From: UBA11865 sp041570195
GTDB taxonomy: Bacteria > Chloroflexota > Anaerolineae > Promineifilales > Promineifilaceae
NCBI GenBank assembly: GCA_041570195.1
Contig: JBFFWQ010000015.1
Location: forward strand, 10,122-74,121
Direction of reading: 5' to 3'
DNA: 64,000 bases
This document shows, piece after piece, positions 33,595 to 42,447 of this stretch. Each line of letters opens with the position of its first letter. Position 1 is the stretch's first letter. The notes beneath the pieces were generated by a model. It had not been told where the DNA came from, did no database searches, and saw only the letters and a program-made list of their open reading frames with translations. A program made the position numbers and the translations under genes.

Positions 33595-34368
33595 CTAATT
33601 AATGGATACTGCAATTTCCGTAGACAAAGTCACCCAAGTGCCGCCGCCGCTATTGCAGGCGTCATATCCATCGAAACAGATCATCAGTCGCAAGGTATAA
33701 TTGCCCGCTTCGGGTATCTTGATATTGTCTTCGTGATTGAGTCCACCCGGCCGAATGGCCGCATTCGGCCCGCCGTAGCTTTGTTGGAACCAATCGCCCC
33801 GGTCGCCGCCGTCTTTGCGCGGCATCACCCCAAGCCGATTATAAGGCACATCGCCACCTGTACTATTGACGATGTTGAAGTCGAACCAGATCAACCCGCC
33901 AACCGAGTAGTTTGAGCGAGGCTGTATGTTGAATGATGTAGCCGTGAGGCCGCGGGCGCTCGGCGGCGCTGGTGGCTCTGGCACCGGCGTATCGGTCGGC
34001 GGGACCGGCACCGGCGTGTTGGTCGGCAACACGACTGGCACCGGCGTGCTGGTCGGCGTTGGCGGCGGCAGTGTATTGGTTGGCAGCGGCGTGAAAGTAG
34101 CCACTGGCGTTGACGTGGCTTCGGGCGTGTTGGTCGGCGTTCTCGTAGGCGGCGGGGTAAAGGTAGCCGGAACTTCGACCACCGGCGGCGGCAATTCCGT
34201 GCCGCTAACCTCGGCCGTCTCTTGAGCGGCCAACGTTGGCGCCAGCGTCGGATTGACCTCGGCCGACGGCGATAAAGTATCTTGCAGAACTAGGATAAAA
34301 ACGACGGCCAACAGCAAGATCATCAAGGCTGCAAGACCGACCACGACGATCGTCAAAGTTCTATTCAT
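33595..34368 (-). CDS. Membrane-anchored surface protein with Thr/Pro linker and beta-sandwich domain
   Basis: The product has 257 residues with GAGGAACTG before the ATG. One N-terminal membrane helix (about 7-29), a long Thr/Pro-rich linker (about 65-140; repeated TPTxTP and NTPVP motifs) and a C-terminal beta-sandwich of about 115 residues are visible. The sandwich has the CARDB/Ig-like look (YSVGGLIWFDFNIVNSTGG, AGNYTLRLMICFDG) and two Cys near the end. The linker should span or project from the cell wall. Linkers of this kind are frequent in Chloroflexota secreted proteins. The function of the domain is unknown. Confidence 0.78.
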   Translation of the reverse strand: MNRTLTIVVVGLAALMILLLAVVFILVLQDTLSPSAEVNPTLAPTLAAQETAEVSGTELPPPVVEVPATFTPPPTRTPTNTPEATSTPVATFTPLPTNTLPPPTPTSTPVPVVLPTNTPVPVPPTDTPVPEPPAPPSARGLTATSFNIQPRSNYSVGGLIWFDFNIVNSTGGDVPYNRLGVMPRKDGGDRGDWFQQSYGGPNAAIRPGGLNHEDNIKIPEAGNYTLRLMICFDGYDACNSGGGTWVTLSTEIAVSIN

Positions 34369-34616
34369 GTTTACAGTTCCTCTAAAGCGCGAGTTGACAG
34401 CAAGCCAGCTGCAAATCTCGTGGCAGTGATATTATCCTATCAGCACCACGGCGCAAGCTCAGCCAATCTCTAGGCCGTGTCTTGAGCCGCCATTCGGCGC
34501 CGTCTCTTCCTCCAGGATATAATTGCCGCATTCAAATTGGGGCGACAAGTCATCGTAGCTGAGTATCGTCGCAGCGAGGATCAAGCGCATAATGAATCCG
34601 ATAGAGGATGTCAACC

Positions 34617-35276
34617 ATGTCAGTATACCAGCAAACGAACAAGAATCGTGTTAAACGCCATCCGGAGAGGGGCGTCTACGATAAACGTACTGTCTTCCAG
34701 ATAATCGACGAAGCTTTGATTTGTCACGTCGCGTTCGTGCTGGGAGACCAGCCTTTCGTCATTCCGACGCTCCATGCTCGACAGGAAGAATCGATCTTGT
34801 TGCACGGAGCGAGCTCGAGCCGGCTCATGCGCCATGTCGAAGCCGGCCGGGAGCTCAGCCTGGCGTTCACTTTGGTAGACGGACTGGTATTGGCTCGGTC
34901 GGCATTTAGTCATTCGGTGAATTATCGCTCGGTGGTTCTCTTCGGCCGGGGCACGAAGATCATCTCGGCGGATGAGAAATCGACCGCCCTGGAACGCTTC
35001 ACGGAACGCGTTATGCCGGGTCGCTGGGCCGATGCGCGTCCGCCGACGGCCGTTGAATTAAAGGCCACCTCCGTGGTAACCATTCCAATCGAGTTGGCTT
35101 CGGCCAAAATCAGGCAGGGACCGCCAGTTGATGAAGAGGCGGACCTGGATCTGCCCGTCTGGGCCGGCGTCGTGCCCATCAGGCAGACCGTTGGCCATCC
35201 AGAACCTGATACACATCTTAGAGAAGGTACACCATTGCCCGATTATATCCAGCGCTACGTTCAGAACGGGCGCTGA
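34617..35276 (+). CDS. Pyridoxamine 5'-phosphate oxidase-like flavin-binding protein (NimA type)
   Basis: The product has 219 residues from the ATG at 34617, chosen because AGAGGA lies 8 bases upstream; an ATG at 34608 adds three residues. The N-terminal pattern RHPERGVYDKRTVFQIIDEA and LHARQEESILLHGASSSRLM matches the flavin-nucleotide-binding PPOX-like family related to NimA. Such proteins bind FMN and reduce small molecules, but the physiological role is generally unknown. It is 30 bases upstream of a GNAT gene on the same strand, so the two may be an operon. Confidence 0.85.
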   Translation: MSVYQQTNKNRVKRHPERGVYDKRTVFQIIDEALICHVAFVLGDQPFVIPTLHARQEESILLHGASSSRLMRHVEAGRELSLAFTLVDGLVLARSAFSHSVNYRSVVLFGRGTKIISADEKSTALERFTERVMPGRWADARPPTAVELKATSVVTIPIELASAKIRQGPPVDEEADLDLPVWAGVVPIRQTVGHPEPDTHLREGTPLPDYIQRYVQNGR

Positions 35277-35306
35277 GCGACCGCTAGGCGCTCAGCCGGC
35301 CAGGAA

Positions 35307-35825
35307 ATGCCCGATACGCCGATAGAAATCGACGACCTCGATGCCCGCTACATTGATTGGGCCAGAGACCTATTGTGCAGGACATGGGGCTCCACCCAGG
35401 TCGTCAGCCGCGGACAGATTCACGAGGCGATCAAACTTCCAGGATTGGTGGCCCTGGTTCAAGACCAACCTGTTGGACTCGCTACTTACCGGATATCGGG
35501 CACTGAATGCGAGCTGACCACGATCGACAGCGTCAGGCAAGGCATAGGCGTTGGTTCAGCACTGCTCGAAGCGGTCAAAGTAGAGGCGCAAAGAGCGCAT
35601 TGCCGCCGGCTATGGCTCATTACTACCAACGACAATCTGAAGGCGCTGCGTTTCTACCAGCGGCGAGGGTTCACGCTGGCAGCGCTGCACCGAAACGCCT
35701 TGGCCACCTCGCGCCGGCTCAAACCCGACATACCGATGATAGGCGAAGATGGCATTCCACTTCGCGACGAAATCGAGTTAGAACTGATCCTGGCAGACGG
35801 CCGGCAGCTATATAGAACTCAGTAG
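35307..35825 (+). CDS. GNAT-family N-acetyltransferase
   Basis: The product has 172 residues. Acetyl-CoA motif A is clear as VRQGIGVGSALLEAVKVEA (consensus Q/RxxGxG/A), followed by RLWLITTNDNLKALRFYQRR, a typical helix-strand with the conserved N and Y. It acetylates an unknown small molecule or protein. It lies 30 bases after the PPOX-like gene and is closed by a hairpin at 35844. Confidence 0.86.
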   Translation: MPDTPIEIDDLDARYIDWARDLLCRTWGSTQVVSRGQIHEAIKLPGLVALVQDQPVGLATYRISGTECELTTIDSVRQGIGVGSALLEAVKVEAQRAHCRRLWLITTNDNLKALRFYQRRGFTLAALHRNALATSRRLKPDIPMIGEDGIPLRDEIELELILADGRQLYRTQ

Positions 35826-35843
35826 GGCTTTCGACAAATGAAA

Positions 35844-35872
35844 GGAGCCGAGACACACAGTGTTCCGGCTCC
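35844..35872. terminator. Bidirectional terminator-like hairpin
   Basis: GGAGCCG (35844-35850) pairs with CGGCTCC (35866-35872). After one mismatch the stem continues inward with G-T, A-T, C-G, A-T and C-G pairs. It lies 18 bases after the GNAT stop and before the convergent thioredoxin gene. A CTTTCATTTG tract follows in the minus direction. Confidence 0.65.
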
Positions 35873-35968
35873 AGAAGCTTAGAAACGAAGTTGAGGAGGA
35901 TGCAAGCATAGCTTAGAATCGCCAAGCATCCTTGACGCCTGGCTCATCCATGAGAAACCACCCCTTCA

Positions 35969-36811
35969 CTAAAACAGAACTGAAGCCATTTCGCGACGGT
36001 AGGCGCCGGTTAGCGGATCTTCATCGCCGAGCAGCTCAAAAACGCCCAGCATCACCTCTCGCACCCGCCCATCGCGATAATTCTTGTTGTAACGCAGCAC
36101 GTCCAGCAGCCCGTCCATTGCTGGAGCGATCTTGCCCTGGCTGAGAAGGCGAGCCGCCTGACGGTATTGGGCCTCAACGATGGTAACTTCGGCGTTCTCA
36201 TCACCATTCTCGGCCACGGTGCATACAAAGTCGGCCACAGGCAGCAGTCGCTCGGCCCGGGCCATGGTCAACACTTCCTCGCGTAACTCGCCCAGGTAAT
36301 CGTTGGCCTTGCAACCCTGTCCCTGGCCTATGAGTGCCCGGGCCAGACCCAGTCGCGCTTCCAGATCGGCCGGGTTCTTCTCCAGCGCCAGTTGGAAAAG
36401 CTCGGCGGCTTCGGGCCAGCGGCGCTCGGCAATCATGCGTTCAGCCGATAATGCCTGACCGTCGGCCTCGCCCGGGGCGACATCCTTAAGAAACTGGCGT
36501 ACTTGAGGTTCAGGCTGCGCGCCCACGAACTCGCCAGCCACCTGTCCATCGCGGAAAGCCTTGACGGCCGGGATGCCCTGGACGCTGTATCGCATGGCCA
36601 GGCCCGGGTTGGCATCCACATCAACTTTCGCCAGAACAAAGTTGCTGTCGGGCTCTTCAGCCAGCCGCTCGAGTACCGGGCCAAGCATCCGGCAGGGTCC
36701 ACACCAGGCAGCCCAGAAATCAACCACCACCGTCTTCTCGGAAGATTTCTGAATGACATCACGCTCGAATGTCATTTCATCAACATCTATGATATTTGCC
36801 GTGTGTGCCAT
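35969..36811 (-). CDS. ybbN: Thioredoxin-TPR protein (YbbN/CnoX-like)
   Basis: The product has 280 residues with a GGAGAAC ribosome site. Residues 10-115 are a thioredoxin fold with an intact WCGPC active site (about 36-40). The remaining ~160 residues are helical, TPR-like repeats (AAELFQLALEKNPADLEARL, MDGLLDVLRYNKNYRDGRVR). This is the YbbN/CnoX architecture, a chaperone-redoxin that protects proteins under oxidising stress and hands them to GroEL or DnaK. E. coli CnoX has SQHC, so this protein may retain real redox activity like alpha-proteobacterial CnoX. Cytoplasmic. Confidence 0.9.
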   Translation of the reverse strand: MAHTANIIDVDEMTFERDVIQKSSEKTVVVDFWAAWCGPCRMLGPVLERLAEEPDSNFVLAKVDVDANPGLAMRYSVQGIPAVKAFRDGQVAGEFVGAQPEPQVRQFLKDVAPGEADGQALSAERMIAERRWPEAAELFQLALEKNPADLEARLGLARALIGQGQGCKANDYLGELREEVLTMARAERLLPVADFVCTVAENGDENAEVTIVEAQYRQAARLLSQGKIAPAMDGLLDVLRYNKNYRDGRVREVMLGVFELLGDEDPLTGAYRREMASVLF

Positions 36812-36830
36812 GTAGTTCTCCTCAAGGATT

Positions 36831-36872
36831 AGCCTTCAGCTGCCAGCTTTCAGCTGTCAGCCTTCAATTTTC
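36831..36872. repeat. Heptameric repeat block (STRR-like)
   Basis: Six 7-base units of the AGCNNTC type run head to tail (AGCCTTC, AGCTGCC, AGCTTTC, AGCTGTC, AGCCTTC, AATTTTC). A related block is at 60890-60917. Similar short tandem heptamers are known from cyanobacteria. Confidence 0.6.
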
Positions 36873-36988
36873 ACTTCAAATCGTAAGCGGTAATATGTTC
36901 GCCATCAAATTAGTCCACTGGATTACCGACGAGGGCAGTCTAGCAGTTTTCTGTTAACAATCCGTAAGCAAAATGACGTTTCTTGGGC

Positions 36989-36994
36989 TAGAAT
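36989..36994 (+). promoter_or_regulatory. -10 box of the arylamine acetyltransferase gene, leaderless type
   Basis: TAGAAT ends 6 bases before the ATG at 37001. There is no Shine-Dalgarno and no convincing -35. Confidence 0.45.
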
Positions 36995-37000
36995 GGTCGC

Positions 37001-37936
37001 ATGATGCTCGAAACTGAGTCGCTGCTCGATCGTGAGCTCACAGACGAAATTCTGCGCTACCTGAGCGTCTCCGATGGACGCCAGCCCGATTTGGCGCTGC
37101 TAGACGATCTGGTGGCGGCCTATGTGCGGCACGTGCCCTGGGAGAGCGCATCACGGATCGCGAAGAAGGCACGCGTTATGGAGCGGACCGGTGCTGCAGA
37201 TGAACAACTCATCGCTCGCTGGCCGGCCGAGTTCTGGTTAGGCGCCATCGGCCGGGGAACCGGCGGGACATGTTTTGAGAGCAACTACGCTTTCTTCGCC
37301 TTGCTAACCGCTCTCGGCTTCTCCGGCTATCTAACCATCAACAACATGGATCCTACGATCGGTTGCCACGCGGCCATCGTCGTTACACTAGACGGCCATG
37401 CATGGCTGACTGATGTCGGCCTGCCCCTGTATGTACCTTTGCCCTTGGAATCGGTTCAGGTGACTGAGCGCCAGAGTCCATTCCACCGCTACACGGTGCG
37501 GCCGTCCGGATCGTGCACTTATAGGATAGAGCGAGACCAACATCCGCAGACCTACTGTTTTACGCTGATCGATCAGCCGGTAGCCGATTCAACATATCGC
37601 GAAGTTTTGACCGGCGATTACGGCCCTGGCGGTCTGTTTCTCGATCGAGTTATCGTGAGCAAGGTGATCGCCGGCCACATTTGTCGATTCAACAGCGACG
37701 AGCAACCCTATGTTCTAGAGAGATTTGGGCCTAGTCACGCCAGCAGCGTCGGGCGAGCCAATAGAGTCAGACGAGCCGACAATGTCAGGCTAAGTGAAAA
37801 TCCGACCAGCGACGTCAGCCGGTACTTCAACATCGACGAACAGGTGCTCAGGCGGGCGCTTCAGGTTGTTGGAGCCAGCTCTTCCGGATCAGACGCCGGT
37901 GTCGATAGCCCGCAAAGCCACACCGAAGAGGAATAG
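37001..37936 (+). CDS. Arylamine N-acetyltransferase-like protein
   Basis: The product has 311 residues. The papain-like catalytic triad of the NAT family is present: Cys91 in GTGGTCFESN, His123 in IGCHAAIVV and Asp138 in AWLTDVGLPLYV. Family members transfer acetyl groups from acetyl-CoA to arylamines or related metabolites in the cytoplasm, and some act in polyketide or amide synthesis. The C-terminal 60 residues (SHASSVGRANRVRRADNVRL) are low in complexity and atypical. The last 48 bases overlap the convergent small membrane protein gene. Confidence 0.85.
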   Translation: MMLETESLLDRELTDEILRYLSVSDGRQPDLALLDDLVAAYVRHVPWESASRIAKKARVMERTGAADEQLIARWPAEFWLGAIGRGTGGTCFESNYAFFALLTALGFSGYLTINNMDPTIGCHAAIVVTLDGHAWLTDVGLPLYVPLPLESVQVTERQSPFHRYTVRPSGSCTYRIERDQHPQTYCFTLIDQPVADSTYREVLTGDYGPGGLFLDRVIVSKVIAGHICRFNSDEQPYVLERFGPSHASSVGRANRVRRADNVRLSENPTSDVSRYFNIDEQVLRRALQVVGASSSGSDAGVDSPQSHTEEE

Positions 37937-38260
37937 GGTGAGCAGCGTGTAATACCACTGGGCCTGATTCGAATCGTCGCCGCGCGTGAAGGCAAATAAA
38001 CCGGGCAGGGCAACCAGAGCAAACGAGCCATAGATATAGTGAACGATTCCTCGTCCGGGCCCGCCTCCTCCCAGGGCAAGAATGATGCCTAGCCCAGCCT
38101 GCAGGACGAAGATCAGCTCACCAATGACTAGCGCCCCGAAGTAGCTGCCGTCCACGCCGTTCTTGCGAATCGCCCGTATTAGGCCCCAAATGCCCAGCAG
38201 CAGGAAGAATAGAAGCGCCGTATTGGATAGTACACCGTGTATTTGGACGATAGTTGCCAT
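37889..38260 (-). CDS. Small four-helix membrane protein of unknown function
   Basis: The product has 123 residues from the ATG at 38260; longer in-frame starts upstream give an unlikely charged prefix. Four hydrophobic helices are visible (VLSNTALLFFLLLGIWGLI, GALVIGELIFVLQAGLGIIL, HYIYGSFALVALPGLFAF, WYYTLLTLFLFGVALRAI). A conserved-looking GGGGPGRGIVHYIYG loop lies between helices 2 and 3. His in the first and third helices recalls small heme-b or electron-transport membrane proteins, but this is speculative. It is convergent with the NAT gene. Confidence 0.7.
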   Translation of the reverse strand: MATIVQIHGVLSNTALLFFLLLGIWGLIRAIRKNGVDGSYFGALVIGELIFVLQAGLGIILALGGGGPGRGIVHYIYGSFALVALPGLFAFTRGDDSNQAQWYYTLLTLFLFGVALRAIDTGV

Positions 38261-38377
38261 GAGAGTGAGCCTGCCTCCATAGAACGCGCCACAGGCGGAT
38301 TTGTCAATGAAATGGAAACTAACCTGTAGCGGCCCTGAGTTTAGCCAGCCGGGCAACGTTAGTCAAAGATCGAACGA

Positions 38378-38405
38378 TTGCCCAGAGTGACATATGGGCT
38401 ACAAT
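38378..38405 (+). promoter_or_regulatory. Promoter of folC, leaderless type
   Basis: TTGCCC (38378-38383) and TACAAT (38400-38405) are 16 bases apart. The chosen ATG at 38414 lies 8 bases past the -10 and has no Shine-Dalgarno. Confidence 0.55.
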
Positions 38406-38413
38406 CCGCCCTC

Positions 38414-39799
38414 ATGAGCGCTGGCTATCAAGAGGCCCTTGATTATCTGTATGGCCTAGTCAATTTCGAGCACCGGCGAATTGACCAGTACACGTCAGAA
38501 AACATCAGCCTGGATCGACCACGGCGGCTATTGCGGCTGGTCGATGATCCACAGAAGACATTTCAGACCATTCATATCGCCGGCACCAAGGGCAAGGGTT
38601 CAGTGGCCGCTATGTGCGCCGCCATTTTCCGTGCTGCCGGTTACCGGGTGGGCCTTTACACGTCACCGCATTTGTTTGATTTCCGTGACCGGATCCGAAT
38701 CGTGACCCCTCAGGACGGCGACGGCCGGATCGGCAGGGCCCAGGTCGTCGATCTGGTGCAAGCCCTGAAGCCAGCCGTGGCTCAAATGCCGGAAGTCACC
38801 TGGTATGAAGTTGTCACGGCCCTAGCTTTCATGTATTTCGCCCAGGAGAAGGTCGATCTGGCCGTGGTCGAGGTCGGCCTGGGCGGCCGGCTTGACGCGA
38901 CCAATGTTTTGAGTCCGCTCGTCTCTGTGATCACATCGTTAAGCCTTGATCACACGATCCTTCTCGGAGATACATTGCCGGAGATCGCCGCCGAAAAAGG
39001 CGGCATCATCAAACCTGGCACCCCGGTAGTTACCGCGCCCCAGGTGCCCGAAGCGCTTGAACGTTTGTTGGAAATCGCCGATTCAGAAGGCGCGCCCGTG
39101 ACTATCGTCGGCCGCGATTGGCAGTGGCAAGCTGTTCCCCATCTCCAAGAAGGCATCATGTCCAAACCGCCTAGTCGCCAACAGATCATCCTTAGCCAGG
39201 CGACGGATACCGCATTTGTCCGACCGCCGTTGCACTTGACCCTGAATCTGACCGGCCGGCACCAGCAAGAGAATGCCATGGTAGCTCTGGCCACCGTCGA
39301 CAAGGCCGCCGGTGCGTATCCCCGACTAGACGTTAACGCCGTTGTTGAGGGGTTGGCTCGCGTTGATTGGCCAGGTCGACTTCAGGTACTTAGTTCGGAT
39401 GATGACCGGCCGACGTTACTGGTCGACTGCGCCCACAACGCTGATTCGGCGGCCAAACTGGCCTTCGCTCTCAAGCATGACTACCGATTCGAAACGCTAT
39501 GGCTAATCCTGGGCATCACGGCCGACAAGGACCAACGAGGCATCTTGCAGGAATTACTTCCGCTGGCTGAGCGGGTGATCATGACGTCATCTGGCCATCC
39601 ACGGGCAGCCAAGCCAGCCGAGTTGGTCGAGTTGGCGGGCGAATTGGGCACGCTTGCCGTGGCCAGCTCATCGGTAACGGAGGCTGTTCGGCGTGCATGG
39701 CGCGAGGCTCGGCCGAAAGACCTTATCTGTGTTTCCGGATCCATCTTCGTGGTCGGCGACTTGCTTTATCATTGGGACGGTCTACAATCGGAATTGTGA
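38414..39799 (+). CDS. folC: Folylpolyglutamate synthase / dihydrofolate synthase
   Basis: The product has 461 residues from the ATG at 38414. A start 36 bases upstream would lie inside the likely promoter. The P-loop HIAGTKGKGSVAAMCAAIF, the folate-binding YTSPHLFDFRDRIR, the metal-binding VEVGLGGRLDATNV and SLDHTILLGDTLPEIAAEKG are all diagnostic of FolC/Mur-ligase-type enzymes. It adds glutamate to dihydropteroate and/or tetrahydrofolates in the cytoplasm using ATP. No other folate gene is adjacent. Lon follows on the same strand after 91 bases. Confidence 0.93.
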   Translation: MSAGYQEALDYLYGLVNFEHRRIDQYTSENISLDRPRRLLRLVDDPQKTFQTIHIAGTKGKGSVAAMCAAIFRAAGYRVGLYTSPHLFDFRDRIRIVTPQDGDGRIGRAQVVDLVQALKPAVAQMPEVTWYEVVTALAFMYFAQEKVDLAVVEVGLGGRLDATNVLSPLVSVITSLSLDHTILLGDTLPEIAAEKGGIIKPGTPVVTAPQVPEALERLLEIADSEGAPVTIVGRDWQWQAVPHLQEGIMSKPPSRQQIILSQATDTAFVRPPLHLTLNLTGRHQQENAMVALATVDKAAGAYPRLDVNAVVEGLARVDWPGRLQVLSSDDDRPTLLVDCAHNADSAAKLAFALKHDYRFETLWLILGITADKDQRGILQELLPLAERVIMTSSGHPRAAKPAELVELAGELGTLAVASSSVTEAVRRAWREARPKDLICVSGSIFVVGDLLYHWDGLQSEL

Positions 39800-39890
39800 G
39801 CGCCTGCCGTGATAAGCAAAGCTGCCGGGCTCCGCTGCCTTTGCAGACGACAGCCGATGGTAACGGCAAAACAATACGGAAGTTCACAAC

Positions 39891-42389
39891 ATGGGAACAA
39901 TCATGAAAGACGACGACCGATTTGATTTTGGTCAATATCCCGATTACATGGGCATCAATCTGCCATTCTCCGATGAGATGTTCGAGGACAGCGTCGACCT
40001 ACCTCTAGAAGACGGCGCTTTTGAACGTCCGTTCTTGCCACTGCGCGACCTGGTATTGTTCCCGCAGATGGTGATGCCGCTATTCGTCGGTCGGGAGCGA
40101 TCCCTGGCCGCCGTACAGGCCGCTTCAGCCAATGGCGAGAGCCTGATCGTTGCCGCTCAAGAAGACGGCGAGATCTTCGATCCAACCGCCGAAGATATTT
40201 ATCAGATCGGCACCGAAGTATCCATCGGCCGGACGTTGCGGATGCCTGATTCTACGACTAGCGTGCTGGCCCAGGGCCGCCGCCGAATTGAGATACTCGA
40301 ATTCGTCCAATGGGATCCCTATATTCGCGTGCGGGTCAGGGTTATTCCCGAATCCGATGAGTGGCGAGACACGACCGAGGCGCTCATGCGAGCGGTAACG
40401 GCCCTGTTCGAGAAGGTAGTTGAGCTCAGTCGCAAAATCCCCGAAGAAGTATTCGCCTTCGCAATCAATATCGACGAACCTGGCTGGTTGGCCGATTTCA
40501 TTACTTCGGCTCTCGATCTGCCTCTGCCCGTAAAGCAAGAAGTCCTGGAAACCTTCGATCCAACCAGCCGCTTGCAGAAAGTCAGCGTCATCCTGGCCCG
40601 AGAACTCGACGTCCTAGAAATGGAGGACCAGATCCATTCCCAGGTCCAACAAGAGGTCGACAAAATGCAACGCGAGCATTTCTTGCGTGAGCAAATGCGG
40701 GTAATCCAGAGCGAACTGGGGGAATCAGATGCGTTTACCCAAGAGCTCTCGGAGTTGCGCAGCGCTGTAGAGGGCAAGGATCTTCCTAAGGATGTACGAG
40801 CCAAGGTGGAGAAAGAACTGGCCCGGTTGAGCAGCATGCCACCAATGGCGCCCGAAATCGGCGTGATTCGTACCTACCTGGATTGGATACTTGAACTACC
40901 TTGGCTAGAAAAGAGTGACGACAATCTGGACGTTAAGCACGCGGCAACTGTTCTTGACGACGACCATTACGGGCTGGAGAAAGTCAAGGACCGGATTTTA
41001 GAATTCATTGCCGTCAAGAGCATTGCCGCCGATACCATGCGCACACCTATCCTCTGCTTTGTGGGCCCGCCCGGTACCGGCAAGACGTCTCTTGGCCAAT
41101 CAATCGCCCGGGCTCTCAACCGCGAGTTCTTGCGGGTCAGCCTGGGCGGCGTTCGCGATGAAGCAGAGATTCGCGGCCATCGCCGCACCTACGTCGGTGC
41201 GTTGCCCGGCCGCATCGTCCATGCCATGCGCCGCGCCGGAACGATCAATCCTTTGTTCATGCTAGATGAAATCGATAAACTGGGCCAGGATTTTCGCGGC
41301 GATCCGGCCGCGGCCTTGCTAGAGGTTCTTGATCCGGAGCAAAACAAAGCCTTCGTCGATCACTATCTTGATCTAGACTACGATCTATCAAACGTCCTGT
41401 TCGTGACTACGGCCAACATGCTCGACACCGTTCCACCAGCGCTGCTCGATCGCATGGAAGTCATTGAGTTTCCTGGCTATCTCGAGGAAGAGAAGATCGA
41501 GATAAGTCGCCAGTTTCTAGTCCCGCGCCAGATTGAAGAGCACGGACTGGAGCACGCTGGCATTCGCATTGACGAACAAGTTCTCAAGATACTTATCCGG
41601 CAGTACACTTATGAAGCAGGCGTGCGTAATCTGGATCGAGAAATCGCCAACATTTGCCGCAAGGTCGCCCGACGGGTTGTAGAGAAGAAACGCTATCCAA
41701 AACGGATGACACCCAAACAAGTGGTCGAACTGCTCGGCCCGCCGCGCGTCTTGCCCGAACTACTGCGCGAAGAAGATGAGGTGGGAGTGGCCACTGGCGT
41801 GGCCTGGACCGCGGCCGGCGGCGACATTTTATTCATCGAAGTTACGATTATGCCCGGCAAGGGCAGCCTGACCCTGACCGGCCAGATGGGCGACGTCATG
41901 CAGGAAAGCGCCCAGGCGGCCATGAGCTATATGCGCAGCATCGCCTCATCCTTCGGCGTGAAAGAGGATGAGTTCGAGAATACGGATGTCCATATTCATA
42001 TCCCGGAAGGCGCTGTACCAAAGGACGGCCCTTCGGCCGGTGTGGCCATGGTTACCTCATTGCTATCTGCTTACACCGAGAGACCGATCCGTCGCGACGT
42101 GGGTATGACTGGCGAGATTACCTTGCGCGGTCGTGTCCTGGCGGTGGGCGGCATCCGCGAAAAGGCTCTGGCTGCACGGCGAGTGGGCATCAAGACCTTC
42201 GTCATGCCCAAGAAGAACAACAACGACTTGGACAATATCCCCAAGCGACTGCGCCAGGATATGGAGTTCGTCCTCGTGGAACGCATGCACGAGGTTCTGG
42301 ACGCGGCCCTATTGCCGTCGCAGAGAAAGAAACGCCTTAAGCAAACCAAACCGGCTACGTTGCCGGCCCCGGCCGTTCCGCCAGCATAA
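39891..42389 (+). CDS. lon: ATP-dependent Lon protease
   Basis: The product has 832 residues; an ATG 12 bases later (MKDDDRF) is an equally plausible start. An N-terminal substrate-binding LON domain (about 45-240) precedes a helical linker and an AAA+ module with Walker A GPPGTGKTS and Walker B LFMLDEIDKLG. The C-terminal protease has the Ser-Lys dyad: Ser in PKDGPSAGVAM and Lys in GGIREKALAARRVG. Lon degrades misfolded and regulatory proteins in the cytoplasm. The last residues are Pro/Ala/Lys-rich (RKKRLKQTKPATLPAPAVPP), an unstructured tail. Confidence 0.96.
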   Translation: MGTIMKDDDRFDFGQYPDYMGINLPFSDEMFEDSVDLPLEDGAFERPFLPLRDLVLFPQMVMPLFVGRERSLAAVQAASANGESLIVAAQEDGEIFDPTAEDIYQIGTEVSIGRTLRMPDSTTSVLAQGRRRIEILEFVQWDPYIRVRVRVIPESDEWRDTTEALMRAVTALFEKVVELSRKIPEEVFAFAINIDEPGWLADFITSALDLPLPVKQEVLETFDPTSRLQKVSVILARELDVLEMEDQIHSQVQQEVDKMQREHFLREQMRVIQSELGESDAFTQELSELRSAVEGKDLPKDVRAKVEKELARLSSMPPMAPEIGVIRTYLDWILELPWLEKSDDNLDVKHAATVLDDDHYGLEKVKDRILEFIAVKSIAADTMRTPILCFVGPPGTGKTSLGQSIARALNREFLRVSLGGVRDEAEIRGHRRTYVGALPGRIVHAMRRAGTINPLFMLDEIDKLGQDFRGDPAAALLEVLDPEQNKAFVDHYLDLDYDLSNVLFVTTANMLDTVPPALLDRMEVIEFPGYLEEEKIEISRQFLVPRQIEEHGLEHAGIRIDEQVLKILIRQYTYEAGVRNLDREIANICRKVARRVVEKKRYPKRMTPKQVVELLGPPRVLPELLREEDEVGVATGVAWTAAGGDILFIEVTIMPGKGSLTLTGQMGDVMQESAQAAMSYMRSIASSFGVKEDEFENTDVHIHIPEGAVPKDGPSAGVAMVTSLLSAYTERPIRRDVGMTGEITLRGRVLAVGGIREKALAARRVGIKTFVMPKKNNNDLDNIPKRLRQDMEFVLVERMHEVLDAALLPSQRKKRLKQTKPATLPAPAVPPA

Positions 42390-42447
42390 CCCGCCACAAC
42401 GCTAACGTGCCAGGCCAGGCGCCGCCAATATCCAGGCGGTAAGTGTA

